Origin: Ascaris suum
Taxonomy: Eukaryota > Nematoda > Chromadorea > Rhabditida > Ascarididae
Direction: 5' to 3'
Assembly (NCBI GenBank): GCA_013433145.1
Contig: CM024175.1
Coordinates: 11,168,914-11,232,913, forward strand
Length of the DNA stretch: 64,000 bases
Positions within the stretch are counted from its first letter, which is position 1; each line of letters starts with the position of its first letter. The translations under genes were made by a program, and so were the position numbers. This document shows, one piece after another, positions 20,935 to 32,945 of this stretch. The notes under the pieces are model-generated. The model saw nothing but the letters and a program-made list of their open reading frames with translations. It did no database searches and was not told the origin of the DNA.

Positions 20935-21926
20935 GCCCATCCACTTATAAGCTTCAAAGATGATCACTTCCTGTATATATTGCCGAACTATTGTTATATA
21001 GAATACAAGTACTGTTTAGGAATTTATCTTTTAAAGCACTCGCACTGTGCCATTTCGATCCAATTCTAGCCATCTTCATTGTTATGATTGCTCTTGACAT
21101 CGCAGCAAATGTTCTACGCTAAACAAGATAAAGCGAGGAGGAGATTCAAAGGGATCTCATATGGGAGGGATCTTAATGTATGATCAAAAATATCTCACAA
21201 GTAATTGGTTTATATTCTTTTATATTTCTTCAAAAGCTGTCCAAAATGTAACCTATTTTTCTGCATATATAGAATGAGTTTCTTTCGCTATTTATCTGCA
21301 ACTAGAATTGCGATTCTTGTGTTTGATTCTCATTTTCCCCACTCCTCCTCCTTCCTTCTCCTCCCCCATTCTCTATTCTTGTTTCTGTGGTGTTCATAAG
21401 GCTTGAATACCTTTTTGGTGCTCAGAGATATTGATTAAACGTTTCTCCACTGCTATTTAAGGCTATTACGTTCGCTGTTAGCTTCTTTTCGAGTTTCTCT
21501 GTAAGTCATAAATAGCAGAAGGTATCATAAAGAAAAATCTCTAAGAATCGATTAACGACGAGAGAATCCATCACTGTTTTCACAAGGAAATCTTTTTTTA
21601 CGTCTTATAAATGCTAAAAGAAAAGTCCTCTCAAAGAATTGTTTTCATATTATTCGCTAATTTTATTAAGTATCGTAAATATTTTTCGATGAGTATATTT
21701 TAAATAAAATTATTTTTTTCAATGAACACTTCGATCACGATCACTTTAGCAAAGAAAATGTTTAAAGCTTTTTATGATGTTCACTATAAGAAATATATGA
21801 TATTCATATGAAATTCATTTCAATAACTGAATAATTATGCACTATAAAGAGTTTTTCTCTAAACAGCATCAAGTCGATGGTAAAATATGACTTCAGAATC
21901 TTCTGCATTAACGGCTATAGAATCTT
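20935..21926. other. Intergenic DNA
   Basis: No exon supported. A pyrimidine-rich stretch lies near 21339-21370. Confidence 0.5.
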
Positions 21927-22154
21927 CTATACGACTGTAATGTCCATCGAATGATGATCGTTATTCGTTGGTCGAATTTTATGTAAATCGACAGCGAATA
22001 TTTCAGTAGTATTACGTACGTTAAGTGCTTCTTTGTCGAATAAATAATATAGGATGCTAAAGGATATAGAAGCAAAAGCCAGAAAGATGAAGATTATCAC
22101 TAATTCCATGTGCAAACTTATGGAAGCAGTGCAGAAGAATAATACGCATGTCAT
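21927..22154 (-). CDS. Small membrane protein, unrecognised (75 aa)
   Basis: An acceptor (TTTTCAG, exon from 22160) precedes an ATG by 5 bases, and the frame then runs to TAG. The product starts with a hydrophobic stretch (residues about 2-14) and has a clear transmembrane segment (about residues 17-39: ELVIIFIFLAFASISFSILY). A polar tail of about 35 residues contains NRTT-like and His-rich parts. It may be a complete trans-spliced single-exon gene or the last exon of a larger one; no upstream exon was found. Family unknown. Confidence 0.5.
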   Translation of the reverse strand: MTCVLFFCTASISLHMELVIIFIFLAFASISFSILYYLFDKEALNVRNTTEIFAVDLHKIRPTNNDHHSMDITVV

Positions 22155-22160
22155 CAACGA

Positions 22161-24804
22161 CTGAAAATAATAAAATACATTATAGTTAGGATTTGTGGAT
22201 ACAGTTTCTTTGCTCTATTCTTTTCCGATCAGGAAGATTGCTGAGGAAAATCTCCTGGAAAATCTAGATATTCCATTTTTTTTTTTTAATGGAAGAGTGC
22301 GTACTTTGAGGAAGAGATTGTTCGAAAAATTTTCATCACAATCTAATGCAAGAAAAAAAAATCTATCTATGAGCTTTACTCATTAGTCTCTTTCCTCTTT
22401 TTTTCATACAATTTTTCCATTTCACAAAATGTTGCCAATGCTGAGAAAAAAAAAGGTATCACAGCGGTTTTTCTACAGTTTCATCTTCAAATAGATGGCT
22501 CTAAAAAAGTTGCTTTGATATTCAAAATTTTTGCGTTGAAAAAAAGAAATTCGATTTTTTTTTTCATCACGTTGCAAAAAAAGAAAAAATTATTGCATAT
22601 AACGTTCTAGTAAATTGTTATTCAAAAAGTTTATTATAGGCTACACTAATACACTCAACATATCAGAGAACATATCAGATTTCTCAACATATCACCAATT
22701 ATCTTCATCTTCGCTTTTAGAATTTAACGTCACATCTGCCCGTAATAATTTTAGCCCATAGTATTCCCCTATTTAGGATTCATTAGCTCCGTTCGAAGAG
22801 CAGGAATCCACTACATGCCTAGTGGAATATTAATGTTAAACTGCGATTATTCTCCTCGACGGCACTCCCCGAAACCATGACCTCAAATAGTTCGTCATCC
22901 TGGTTTCGACGACTGCCCTTCCGTCTGCTACGAAAGATCAGTGTACCATGCACTGCAGTCTGGTAGTGGTTGTGTTTTGCTTGATGTTCTTACTATTTAT
23001 ATAAAAGTTATTTATACACTTATATCTAAATAAAGAGTAGGATCAGAAATGAGCCACAAAAAAACGCTGGTTACAAGCATTTTGCTCGGTGATAGCCGAA
23101 AAAAACCCTATAACTTTCTTTCGAGAACACAGTAACCCGGCATATATAAACCCAACCTTATCTGCTGGTAAGATTAATAGGTTGCGGTGTGAAGTTGTGT
23201 AGTTTGTTTTACTCGTTCTTTCGTTAAAAATGTCACAACTGAATTTTAAAATTCCCGCATTTCGCTCCCGTTTCAGAATTTAACAGCACTATTTCTGTGT
23301 TTTCGTTTATTGCTGCATTGTAGTTATCTTCGTGTCAGGTGAGGGTGACTGTTGTATTACAAGAGGGTTTGTCTCAGGTGTGTGTGATTTTTATTCATCG
23401 TTGCAATGCATTATGTTCGAGAGTTTGTCGGTGTTTGTATATGTCTGTGTGGTGTTTCAGCTTGCTGCCCGGAAGGCCGATGTCGAAAACTTTTCGTTCA
23501 CAACAAATTCTTGCCTTATTCGTTTCACGCTGCGAGTTTAACACTATGTACTAAACTTGAGCTTCAACAAAACTTTTTTATTTTCGTAAAAAATAGTTTC
23601 GCAAATAGGCTACTTTATAAAGTAATACCGGACATGTTGCCGCTATAACCGAACACGTTCCGGAAAAAAGGAAGTGAAACCGGAAAATTGACTAAGGTTT
23701 TGAATAGCACAAGGAAATTTCGTGTTATGAATTTTTAACTCGTGTATACGCGCGAACATACACTTCAAATTAAAAGTATCCCATTATGAACATTTTCTTG
23801 CGGCGCAGTTGTCGCCTCGTCCTTAAATAGCACAGTCATGTTAGTTTATTTGATATGATTGCTCGTTTCATATGGCATCGCTTTTCTTCATAGCTTCAGA
23901 GACAAAAAATCATCACGTTGGCATATATTTTCGCCCGATTCATAGAAGATGTTACGCGCTTGCAATCCGTTTCAACATTTTTTTTTCTGAATGCCACCCT
24001 TTCCGGTTTTTGCATATCTCATATAGTTTCTAGTTTTTGCACCATTTTGCAGACGTTTATATGAATGCATTATTTCGATTTTCGATGTGGAAATGAAATC
24101 GTCCCTTATAAAGACTGCAGAAATCCTCAAATAATCCCAAAATCATCGAACGATATATGTCCCTGTACTATCCGCATTTATTTTCTGACGAATAAGAAAG
24201 ATTATTGCGATGAAATGTGGTGGATGTTGTGCCGAGCCGGGAATTTCTCCAGTCTTTTACAGTCATTTTTGATGCATCCCACACCAATTCAAAATGAATT
24301 CTTTATCGCTTCCTAAAGGCATTTTACCTGTCAGTTTTGTGGCCTTCGTTGATTTTCTTTAGCGTCTTGTAAAAACCCAATCCTCTTGTCTTGTTGCCAG
24401 ATAACACAACGTCGGAAGAGGAGGAATTTGTGGATCCTTCAAGGACAAATTGAGAGTACAGGATCAAAACAGATACCCTAGATCCTTGCATGGGAGTTTA
24501 CTTTGTGTTATGATCATCGCTTCTTTTCTCTGCCCGAAAGCAGTTGATCTAAAGTTTATTACTCACCGCTTACCTATGCGGATGAAATTTCGCTTTTTTT
24601 GGCAAACCACCAAATTTTTTGCCTTTGTTTTTCGATAATTTCAGCCTTTGAGCGCAAAAGTTGGGATAGGTTGCGTTATTCAGATTTTATTCCATCCGAT
24701 AATCTTTTATTTTTAGGTACGGACCACTATAAGCCTTAACGAGGTTATCGTGAAACTATTGCATTGATTCGTCGAATATTTTTGCGAAATTCTAATTTTT
24801 TCAG
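22161..24804. other. Intergenic DNA upstream of CCDC25
   Basis: Contains AT-rich DNA and, from about 22800, slightly GC-richer sequence with short open frames. A TATATAA lies near 23141. Nothing here is supported as an exon apart from the weak ORF listed separately. Confidence 0.4.
24065..24316 (+). CDS. Doubtful Cys-rich ORF
   Basis: Eighty-three codons from ATG to TAA with six cysteines spread through the first two thirds. There is no signal peptide and no clear splice boundary in this frame. It resembles a secreted Cys-rich domain only loosely; chance is the main alternative. Confidence 0.15.
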   Translation: MHYFDFRCGNEIVPYKDCRNPQIIPKSSNDICPCTIRIYFLTNKKDYCDEMWWMLCRAGNFSSLLQSFLMHPTPIQNEFFIAS

Positions 24805-24842
24805 GTGCAGACGAGATTCATTTGTGCCAAAACAACGTCGAA
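24805..24842 (+). promoter_or_regulatory. CCDC25 5' leader after probable trans-splice acceptor
   Basis: TTTTTTCAG ends at 24804 and 38 bases of leader precede the ATG. No cis exon upstream is apparent. Confidence 0.5.
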
Positions 24843-27137
24843 ATGGTCATAAGGTTCACGTCGAACGTTGTCGATCCACCTGTAATGCTATACATGGGAG
24901 TCGATAAATACGAAAATGAGGATTTAATAAGGTAAGCAAAATATTTGCGTTGACGTTAACTTTGTTCGATTTTTTAGGCGGGGAAGAAGGGATGGGGGGG
25001 GGGAACTAGTTTTTAGGTCAGGCGAATCAATACATCAAGCTGTTAAATATCGATGAAGAAGGGGGGAGGGGCAAGTTGATAGCCATATATGAAGCTTTAT
25101 TCTTTGGCATATACCATGCCATTGATGGGGTGAATGGCGTACGCATCAGTAGTTTCAATCGTCTCATATGTCACATGAATAATTGCATTCAATCAGGCGA
25201 TTAAATTTGTTTACTTTTTCCGCTTTATCTTAGGTGAGAAGTGTTTCATCAAACACCTCGAACTTTAGTTGAAGAGTAAGGAATAAATTGAAGTAACGTT
25301 ATAGGTGGGGTTGGCCTGAAGATGTCTGGTTCCATGTAGATAAAGTCTCTTCGGCTCATGTCTACGTTCGTCTTCCTCAAGGACAAACCATTGACGATAT
25401 GTCTGAGGCTTTGGTTGATGATTGCGCCCAACTTGTTAAGGCGAACAGCATCCAGGTCAGCATCTCCGCTGCGTTGTCTCGGTGGTTTAAGCGTTTTGAA
25501 GTGAGCATGTTTTATGGCTGTCGGTTTCTTGAAGCTGTCGATTTTTTTTCGATTTAGCTCGTGAAGGTGACTTCAGTTATTGCAACCTTGACCTATGTTT
25601 AATCCTTAGTTCGATAACGTCTCTCTGCCAACATATCAAAAGAACGACCGTTTATTTGTTATTTGCTATATAGCTCGAGCTCAAGAACGTAGCACGATGA
25701 CATGAGGTGCTATAAATATAATTAATTAATAGTTTGTTTTTAAGGGTAATAAAATGAGCAATATTGATGTTGTTTATACACCGTGGGAAAATCTCAAGAA
25801 GACAGGCGATATGGCGATTGGGCAAATCGGATTTAAAGACGATAAAAAAGTCAAAAAGGTAGTATCACTCTCTTATTTATTCTAGTTGGTTTAATTAGAT
25901 TTTCTCAACATAGGCGAATAGAATTGTGGCCAATAAATGGAAAATTTTCAGCTTTAATTTGTTAATGAAAGATTAGAATTTCATTTTTTGTCATTACGTC
26001 TACGAGAATTTTATCATAAATGATTATGTTGATTTGCACAGGTGCATGATAAAGGTATGCTAGGTATTATTCAGGTAAAGTGCGAAAATATATTTTAATT
26101 AATGCTTGAAATCACTAAGGAAAGAATTTGTCCACTCCATATTTTTATTGCTTCATTTGTTACTTCGTTAATTCGAATTAGAAAGGGTGAGGGGGAGGGG
26201 GAAGGGCCTAATAGGGAATATCTGTTATCTGTAAAGTCGAGTGCAAGGTTGACAGGCAATTTTATTCCATTGTATGAAAGCATTTTTAAATATAGGTACA
26301 ATTTCCATTATTTTCCTGTCGATCTATTTAGGTTCGTGTGGCAAAGCGTATAAATGAAATAGTGAATAGGTTGAATAAGACGGAGCGCAGAGAAGAGATC
26401 GATTATCGTGGAGAGAGGGAGGAACGAGACGCTAAAGAAAGGCAGAAAGCTGTGAGTCGTTGTTTCCTTATTTTCATCCTTGAAAAGTATAAGATGAAGC
26501 TTGGATGCTTACCAACATAATGTTCAGGAAACGACGAGTTAGCAGTATAATATAAAATAAGATGATGAATAAAGCTGTGGGATGATGAAATGAAAGTAAA
26601 GAGATAATATTTTATGTTCATATCGAGGTATTTGCCTAATGAGCTCATATTAGCGATGCTGTTTGGAGAGGGGCGCGGGCAGAGGGATAGGGGAAGGTGA
26701 TTGCAGCAATGCTGCATTCTCGACTTGCAACAAAAAATTTTAGCACAATGAGGAGAGGAGCGAAGGGTTGTATTCACGACAACATCAAGTCTGAACTAGC
26801 AAATTTGCTGATGTTTTCGTGTTTTCCATTGAAATATCGCTGAAATTAGTGCAATTATCGGCGTGGTGCTTTGAGCACTCCTGATAATGAGGCATTTGAA
26901 GTTTCAACGTTAAACGCTGCATCAATAATCTCTAGGACTTGTTTTTGCTGCGAAATTGGTTTCAGAAGCACTTATGGGTTTCAGAAGCAAAAACAACGTG
27001 AAGAAAAAGCACGCGAACAGTTGGAGTTGGAGGAAAAAGAGAGGCAACGACAGATTCGCTCTTACGATGGAGTGTTCACAGAAGATAAAATGCGTTCCAA
27101 TTATGATGGTGGTAATGACTCAGATGATTTCATGTGA
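24843..27137 (+). CDS. ccdc25: CCDC25 orthologue (NFACT-R / DUF814 domain protein)
   Basis: Five exons: 24843-24931, 25305-25455, 25745-25858, 26332-26451, 26985-27137, total 627 bases, 208 residues, which is the length I know for vertebrate CCDC25. The NFACT-R domain occupies about residues 1-118, with [34 protein letters not shown] and [10 protein letters not shown] motifs. It is followed by a highly charged Lys/Glu/Arg coiled coil and the conserved C-terminus GNDSDDFM. In vertebrates CCDC25 is reported as a membrane DNA sensor, and the domain is shared with ribosome-quality-control NEMF; the nematode role is not known from this sequence. A T-rich acceptor at 24801-24804 lies 38 bases before the ATG and is a likely spliced-leader site. 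The last acceptor is duplicated (TTTCAGAAGCA twice, 26961 and 26981); only the second keeps frame. Confidence 0.97.
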
Positions 27138-27668
27138 TTTGATTTGTTTAGGATCGCGAAGTGAAGGGGGTTATAGGAGACTTCTTATTATTTGTAGCAG
27201 TAAATTGTTTGCTTTGTGTAGTTGAAAACAATCCTTTTTTTTTCTACTCTTAAAAAAAGTTTTCGCCTTGCGAGCTAACTTGGGTGATCTATGTTGTTTA
27301 TCAGTTATCATGAATCTCCACCTGAAATCGACTTCAGTATTGTGGGATGCAGCGTGAGTTTCGTCTAGGTTTTTCCCGGTGTATGCTGGTAACAATGGCC
27401 GCTGTAATTTAAGGTTAGGTGGATACTGTCTGGTCCTTTTTTTAAATCTGTTGGCTTACTGCCTTTCCGATGATAATACATTAATATAATGATCAATTTT
27501 TGTGGGTCTTCTTTTGTGACTGCATCGTTTATCTTCACTTCTCCGATCCTTCTTCCTTCCTATCGAAAAGTCGATCTAATCCACAGTGTGTAGAAGTCCT
27601 AAATTACTAAAAGGTTTTAGTGGTCACATGTGGTCATTCCTGAGTTACTGCTTTTCCCTCCAGATATA

Positions 27669-28516
27669 ATGCGCCGTTGTGGAATTGATATTTCCTGGTC
27701 GGCATTCCTCGGAGCAGTTTTCGCTTTTTGCCATTCGATAGAGGTGGATGAGATACTATCAGAAAACACTTTTGAACTTTCTTGTTCGCTTATTCGTCAC
27801 CCGCCGGCACGGCTAATGAAAAGTGCGTAGAAAGTTACCGACGGCAAAACCTTGAATCGATAATTGTTATGCTCTTCAGTGAAGGGAAGTACGCTGTCGA
27901 GCTTCCTTCTATCTGCGATATTTGCAAATAAACTTCTAGTGCAGTTCACATTGCTGTGTTTACTTCCGGTTATCGGAGCATACATAATATGCAGGTAGGA
28001 TCGGGTCATGCACTCACTTTTATACAGTCGATGATCCTATTTGGAAGGAGGAGAGCAGTGTCGACGTCGATCAAACGGATGATCTGTGGGGACGTGGCGG
28101 TCGTTTTTAGGGATAAAATGGTACACAGTAACTTGTAGACAAATTATTTCATTAACAGGTGCTTCACGGATCTGTTTTGGAAGGGTGGGTTATATTCTCC
28201 GTTCCCACGAGTGCACTTCGCCTTATCAATTGAGCCGAAATTTTGCGTGGATACGTTATTTGACATTCTAAATTCAATGGCTGCAAGAAAACCGCGTGTT
28301 TCTTTGACAAGTTTACGAGTTCCGCTGATGCGCCACTTGAAGATTGCAGAGAACGATGGGCCATCCAGCAAGTGCACTTCGCCTGCATCAATTGAGCTGA
28401 AATTTTGCACGGATATGTTATTTGACGTTCTGAATTCAATGGCTGCAAAAAAGCCGCATGTTTCTAGACAAAGAAATTGCACATTGCTACTAGAAATTTT
28501 GGAGTCGACGTTATAG
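27669..28516 (+). CDS. Possible membrane-protein gene downstream of CCDC25
   Basis: Model: 27669-27822, 27880-27994, 28159-28516; 627 bases with agreeing phases. An acceptor (CCCTCCAG, ending 27663) lies just before the ATG. Exon 1 has a hydrophobic stretch around SWSAFLGAVFAF, and exon 2 encodes a clear membrane segment (LLVQFTLLCLLPVIGAYIIC). Exon 3 is 119 codons containing an imperfect duplication. The exon at 27880 with its flanking splice sites is the best-supported part. The donor after exon 1 (GTGCGT) is ordinary at best. A competing terminal exon, 28028-28110, is listed separately. The gene lies about 0.5 kb behind CCDC25 on the same strand. Function unknown. Confidence 0.35.
28028..28110 (+). 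CDS. Possible alternative C-terminal exon
   Basis: An acceptor (TTTTATACAG) is followed by 26 codons and TAG in one frame: an acidic segment (DDPIWKEESSVDVDQTDDLW) ending in GRGGRF. Composition looks coding. The phase fits directly after the exon ending at 27822, but not after the membrane exon ending at 27994. It may be an alternative end of the preceding gene model, or the end of a gene whose other exons I missed. Confidence 0.35.
28211..28466. repeat. Imperfect direct duplication, two copies of ~95 bp
   Basis: Copies at about 28211-28306 and 28372-28466, both starting GTGCACTTCGCCT and including TCAATTGAGC and GAATTCAATGGCTGCAA-like stretches. They differ at roughly ten positions and by a one-base indel. 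Confidence 0.85.
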
Positions 28517-29067
28517 GCGTCATCATTGGCCGCGGAGTACGGTGGTCGTGCGTACGCAGTGTCGTGCACGAGCTCAGACCCGTTCGCGGTTCGCAAGTTG
28601 GGCTGCCATCGTTAAATGCAATGGTGCCGTGTTGTCTAGCAGGTTTGTTTAGGAGTGGAGGGATAACGCGGCAAGAAGTGTTAGGAACTTATTGACACCT
28701 GATCAGCTTTTATCGGTGATAAGCATGACCTCGCTGCAAAAGAGCGATTCTCTAAGGGCGTTTTTGGCGACAACCGTGCTTTAGTTCCGCCTCCATGCTG
28801 AAATTGGAATATACGACATGTTATAGTTGTAATCTAACCGAGGTACCGGTTAGCGCAGATCGGAGTGAGTTTCCCGATGTCTCAGAACCAACTTTTTTGA
28901 ATTTCTAATTGCTGATTTTTAAAAAAAACAGCAACTATTGTTACGTAATTGATAAGCAAACTTTATGGTATGGTGCGATGTAATAACAGCAAAAATTAAA
29001 CGTTTTATTGTCTAATTTATGCAATGCACACATCGATCTCATTTTCGCTTGCTGATTCATGCAAGCT
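28517..29067. other. Intergenic DNA between convergent genes
   Basis: Plus-strand and minus-strand genes converge here. No exon supported. Confidence 0.5.
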
Positions 29068-30598
29068 TCATTTAGCTGGAGCTGCGGCCGGCGCGGCTGC
29101 CGGAGCTGCAGCAGCTGGTGTGCCACCTGGTTTATCAGCCGGCGCATTTGCCGCTGGTTTATCTGCAGGTGGCGGAGGCCCAGTGGCGGGAGGTTTGGTG
29201 TTGGCCGGAGGACCACTTGGAGGTGGTGCATTGGGTGGTGTAGGAAGTGTTGCGGCCGGTGTTCCGTCGTTCTTTTCGAAGAAAACAAGAACACGTCGAA
29301 CACCTTCGGGCTTGGATTGTGGTGTCCATACTTGGCGTGCTGTTTTTTCCTTCTGAAAGCTTTGCATATCGATAAACCCAGAAGTCGGTAGTGGTTTTCA
29401 ATAACATCCTTTGAAAAATACCTATTATTCTTGGATCACTTTTTTGTAGTGAAATTTGTTCATTGACTGCATGGCACGATAAAGATAAGAGATCTTGCAA
29501 GTAAGGGACGATGTAATCGACTTTTTTTCTGGATGACTCGTGAAATTCATGCACCAATGCTTTCATCAACTGTCTAAATCTTAATTTATTATTGAATAGT
29601 GCGCCGTACGACCTCAGAGGCATATAGTGTTGGTGGGAATTATTGTCGATTAACTTGTGGGCAAGCTTTCTCGATTTCGTCGATTCTGAAGAAAATAGAG
29701 GCTCAGGCCATAGTGCGTTTAGTCCGTTGAGGTGGTGGATGGTATTTGCAACCAATATATTTCATTTTACTCGCTTCTACGTCAACATAGAGGCTATTTA
29801 TTTAACTAACATTACCGTAGCGTAGACGTTTGCTGCCGCAGCAATTAAGACCGAACTAAGAGGTGGCGAGATAGATTAGAGTCATACCTCATCACTCTTC
29901 ATGTGATAAAACGCGAAGAAATGTCTTGCACTTTGCGGGATCATTTTACTAGCGAATATGATCTTAATGGTGACGGTCTCATCCACATCGCAAAATCCAA
30001 GGGGTGGTCGCACACGAAACATTTCGTTTGATGTGCATTTCACCTGCAATTGCATAGTCTGTTATGCACTCAAAACAACTAATGCCTACTCTATTCAGTG
30101 CATTAGGATACCTTTGAGAGAAGTAAGGTTAAAGAACTCGTCGCCCTCATTCATCTTCTCTTACGTCGTTTCATGAATCGATTTGCAACATCAGGTGAAA
30201 ATATCTCCAACCAAATATGCGTATGCTCGCTATCACACTGTTATTAAATGTGAGGTACTGTAAGGTGAGGTGTTAAAGCAACCTAGGTGAGCTAAAAGAT
30301 GCACCTTGAACGTTTGTCGCGCTTTAGTTGTATTAGTCAATTTAACGTCGATTGTTGTCGTACCCTCGAACATTCGATCTCCTTTAAAGAGGATTCGATT
30401 TTCGGGCTCCAGCTTCAACTGGAACACTGGCTCGTCCGGTTTATTGGCTGCGAAACTGATTGCCGGTATCGCATTTGGCGTTCCAGGTGGCCCTGCTGGT
30501 GGTTTCGCAGCCGGTGCTGCTGCAGGAGCTGCCGCCGGCGGAGCAGGAGGTTTACCAGCGGGTGGCACTGCGGCTGGCGCGGCTGCTGGAGCTGCCAT
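29068..30598 (-). CDS. MSP-domain protein with Ala/Pro-rich tails (244 aa)
   Basis: Three exons: 30598-30305, 30043-29888, 29352-29068; 735 bases, phase 0 at both junctions. Residues about 1-45 are almost only Ala, Pro and Gly. Residues about 48-180 form a major-sperm-protein fold: FQLKLEPENRILFKG, TIDVKLTNTTKARQTFKVKC, RVRPPLGFCDVDETVTIKI and a final strand RRVLVFFEKND. A second Ala/Pro/Gly/Lys tail of about 60 residues follows. MSP domains form nematode sperm filaments or act as VAP-type adaptors; the low-complexity tails separate this protein from the roughly 127-residue classical MSPs. The ATG is 12 bases behind a TTTGCAG acceptor. The second intron (29353-29887) is long for this gene and contains a long open frame. 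Confidence 0.93.
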
Positions 30599-30610
30599 TC
30601 TAAGCGATTA
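30599..30610 (-). promoter_or_regulatory. MSP gene 5' leader after probable trans-splice acceptor
   Basis: ATTTGCAG ends at 30611 and the ATG follows after 12 bases. This is a typical spacing for spliced-leader addition. Confidence 0.5.
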
Positions 30611-32696
30611 CTGCAAATATTAATATTTCTGTCACGTACACATTTCCTGAATATTCGCAATTTTTTGGTACAATTAAAGGAGGATTTTATATAATTTAAA
30701 ATTACATTTTAAGTCGAACTCTATTCTTTAACCATATTCTAAACAAACAGAAATGAAATACAATATCGACAAATCTCTGTTTAGCGTCATCAGCTTCATT
30801 TTTTAATGAATACTGATATTGTCAACGAAAGTTTTTCAAAACCTCGATTGCTTGTTTTGAAAAATTTCTGCCTACTTTTAAATTGTTAGTGACAACCGAT
30901 TAGAAAGAGCATTTTTTTTAAAAAATTGAATCTATTGTGTCTTCATCTGTCGATGGACCAAACAGTCTCACATAATCGACGTTCAATCTTTCGTTCATCA
31001 ATTCTTACTTACTACATCAACCAAATTTTCATGTATGTTTGATGGAATTTCATCGGAACAATCATTGATTTTAGTTATTCAGCTAACCAAATATAATAGT
31101 TACCCTGCTTAAGCTCTACGATTAGCTGTGCAGCTCGAACTCATGCAGATTTCTTCATGAATTTATTTGTGGTGGTTATATCGAACGCTCAGTCGATGGA
31201 TATCGGTCTAGCATCGATCATCTTGACCAGTTCCTATGAGATTCACGATCATCACAACATCCAAGATGTGGATAATGGATCCGAATGGCCGTACCCATAA
31301 ATTTTCCTTTCATATCTTCTCAGTTCATTCACTAGCTCAACCCCACGCGTTTATGATAGTATCACAAAAATCTGACCTCGATAAAAGCGCAATCGATTCA
31401 CTAATGAGTTCCAGATAGCAGTTGACGGCAACGCGATGATGACGTTGCCTTAAGCAGCGAAGCTTGGAAACACCCGATCACGGAACCGTAAAACGTACAA
31501 TGATTCACTGCTTTCGACGCAATCATTTATACCGATATGAAATGGAAATGCTAATTCTAAAAACAAAAATTTGAATATAGAAATTATTTACATATTCGCT
31601 CAATTTCACATTAGAGAAAAGTCTCGTTGATTTTACATATATTTATTTGTATCATTAAATTGATTTGCATTGAGTTTGTTATTGTTGCATCGAATGCGAT
31701 CATTTGTATAATTTATGCAATAAAGCTATTGCAAATTTTATTGAAAGAAAGTTTCTAACACATTGATATCATTTGTAATTCAAATGATATTCAGTGCAGT
31801 CTCAAAGTTCTTTCATGAGCTGGTGATGCGATCCGTTCGGTGGCAATTCTTTACAACGATCCTCATTGAAGTAATTGGCTAGATTCTCAATTTATTTGAT
31901 TAGCCATTGTCCATTCAATATTTGACCTAATATCTGTTAAGCCCAGTTGTCAAATCATCTTTGCTGGGAACAGTTGACCGGATGGAATATCCAAACATCA
32001 AAAGATTGCACTCTCAAACCATTAAGCATAATATCGCGCATGTTAGGCGTTGTAGGGCTTATCGTATATGGGTAACTAACACATTTCACTTTAAGTTGGA
32101 TATCATAGAAATGGGATATAATGAGCTCGAAGATATGAACTTGATTTACCTGAAGTTGTGTCGGCTTGTATTTAGAGACATATCGATCGTCCGAGTCGAA
32201 TGCTTCCGTGGTTTAGACGATTAGAGTTCTCTAGACGTCTATTATTAAACAGCTTTTCACTGTGTACACCAAAAATTATCTCTCAAAAAGTGTTCGCTGG
32301 CAGTCGATAAAAAATCTAGACCATATTTTTCTTTGAGTAGTCGACTATCAACTAAAATACTTTAGAGGTGGAGTGGGGAGGGGGGAGGGGCGGGGAAGTA
32401 TGAGACAGCATGAGATTCGTTCACTATTGCGCATCGAGTAAAACTTTATAGATGGAAGAGGAATATCTGAAATCGTTAGCTTAGATTTAATTCGTAATTC
32501 ACAAATAAATATCTTCCTATGCAAAATTCACAAATAGATATCTTCCTATGGACGAATATAACACAAATATACCTATGACCGTCGTTATTATCGTAATTTA
32601 TTAATAAAAGTAATTCATCCTTTTTAAAGATGTGAATGATTTACGAATAAAGGTATTCATCCTTGTTAAAGGTGATGTTCTATTTGATATATACAG
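30611..32696. other. Intergenic DNA, possible upstream exons of the 32697 exon
   Basis: A frame after TTGCTGGGAACAG at 31961-31973, starting ATG at 31982, could be an upstream exon (a donor GTATAT near 32064 would give the right phase) but the evidence is thin. Short imperfect tandem repeats lie at about 32490-32550 and 32600-32675, and a G-rich purine tract at 32368-32400. Confidence 0.35.
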
Positions 32697-32866
32697 AAGC
32701 GTTCTCTGAGGAAAAAATCACAGACACTATACGTGATCTTCTCGTTTCCGATATAGAGCGATCATCCACCATATCAGCACCAATCGATTGCAATCCCAAA
32801 AAATCGAACAGCGATGAGGATGAACAACGTTTCTATAAATTAAGTTCGTTTCGTTTCCATATCTAG
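32697..32866 (+). CDS. Terminal exon of an unidentified plus-strand gene
   Basis: TATATACAG precedes 170 bases that read as 56 coding triplets with a final TAG after two leading phase bases. The peptide is polar and acidic (EEKITDTIRDLLVSDIERSS, then SNSDEDEQRF). Codon choice and the clean acceptor argue for a real C-terminal exon. The rest of the gene was not located with confidence. Confidence 0.5.
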
Positions 32867-32945
32867 TATGTTCATAAATTTTTTGCGGTATATTAAAGTG
32901 GACGATTGAGGTCTTTACGTTATTAGCAAGAGTATATCGTGCCAA

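Noticed and set aside
26403..26777. 124-codon minus-strand frame
   Set aside because: Overlaps a CCDC25 exon and intron on the other strand; no domain or splice support.
29024..30694. Gly/Ala-rich plus-strand frames opposite the MSP gene
   Set aside because: Complement of the Ala/Pro-coding exons; the minus strand carries the MSP domain and consistent splice sites.
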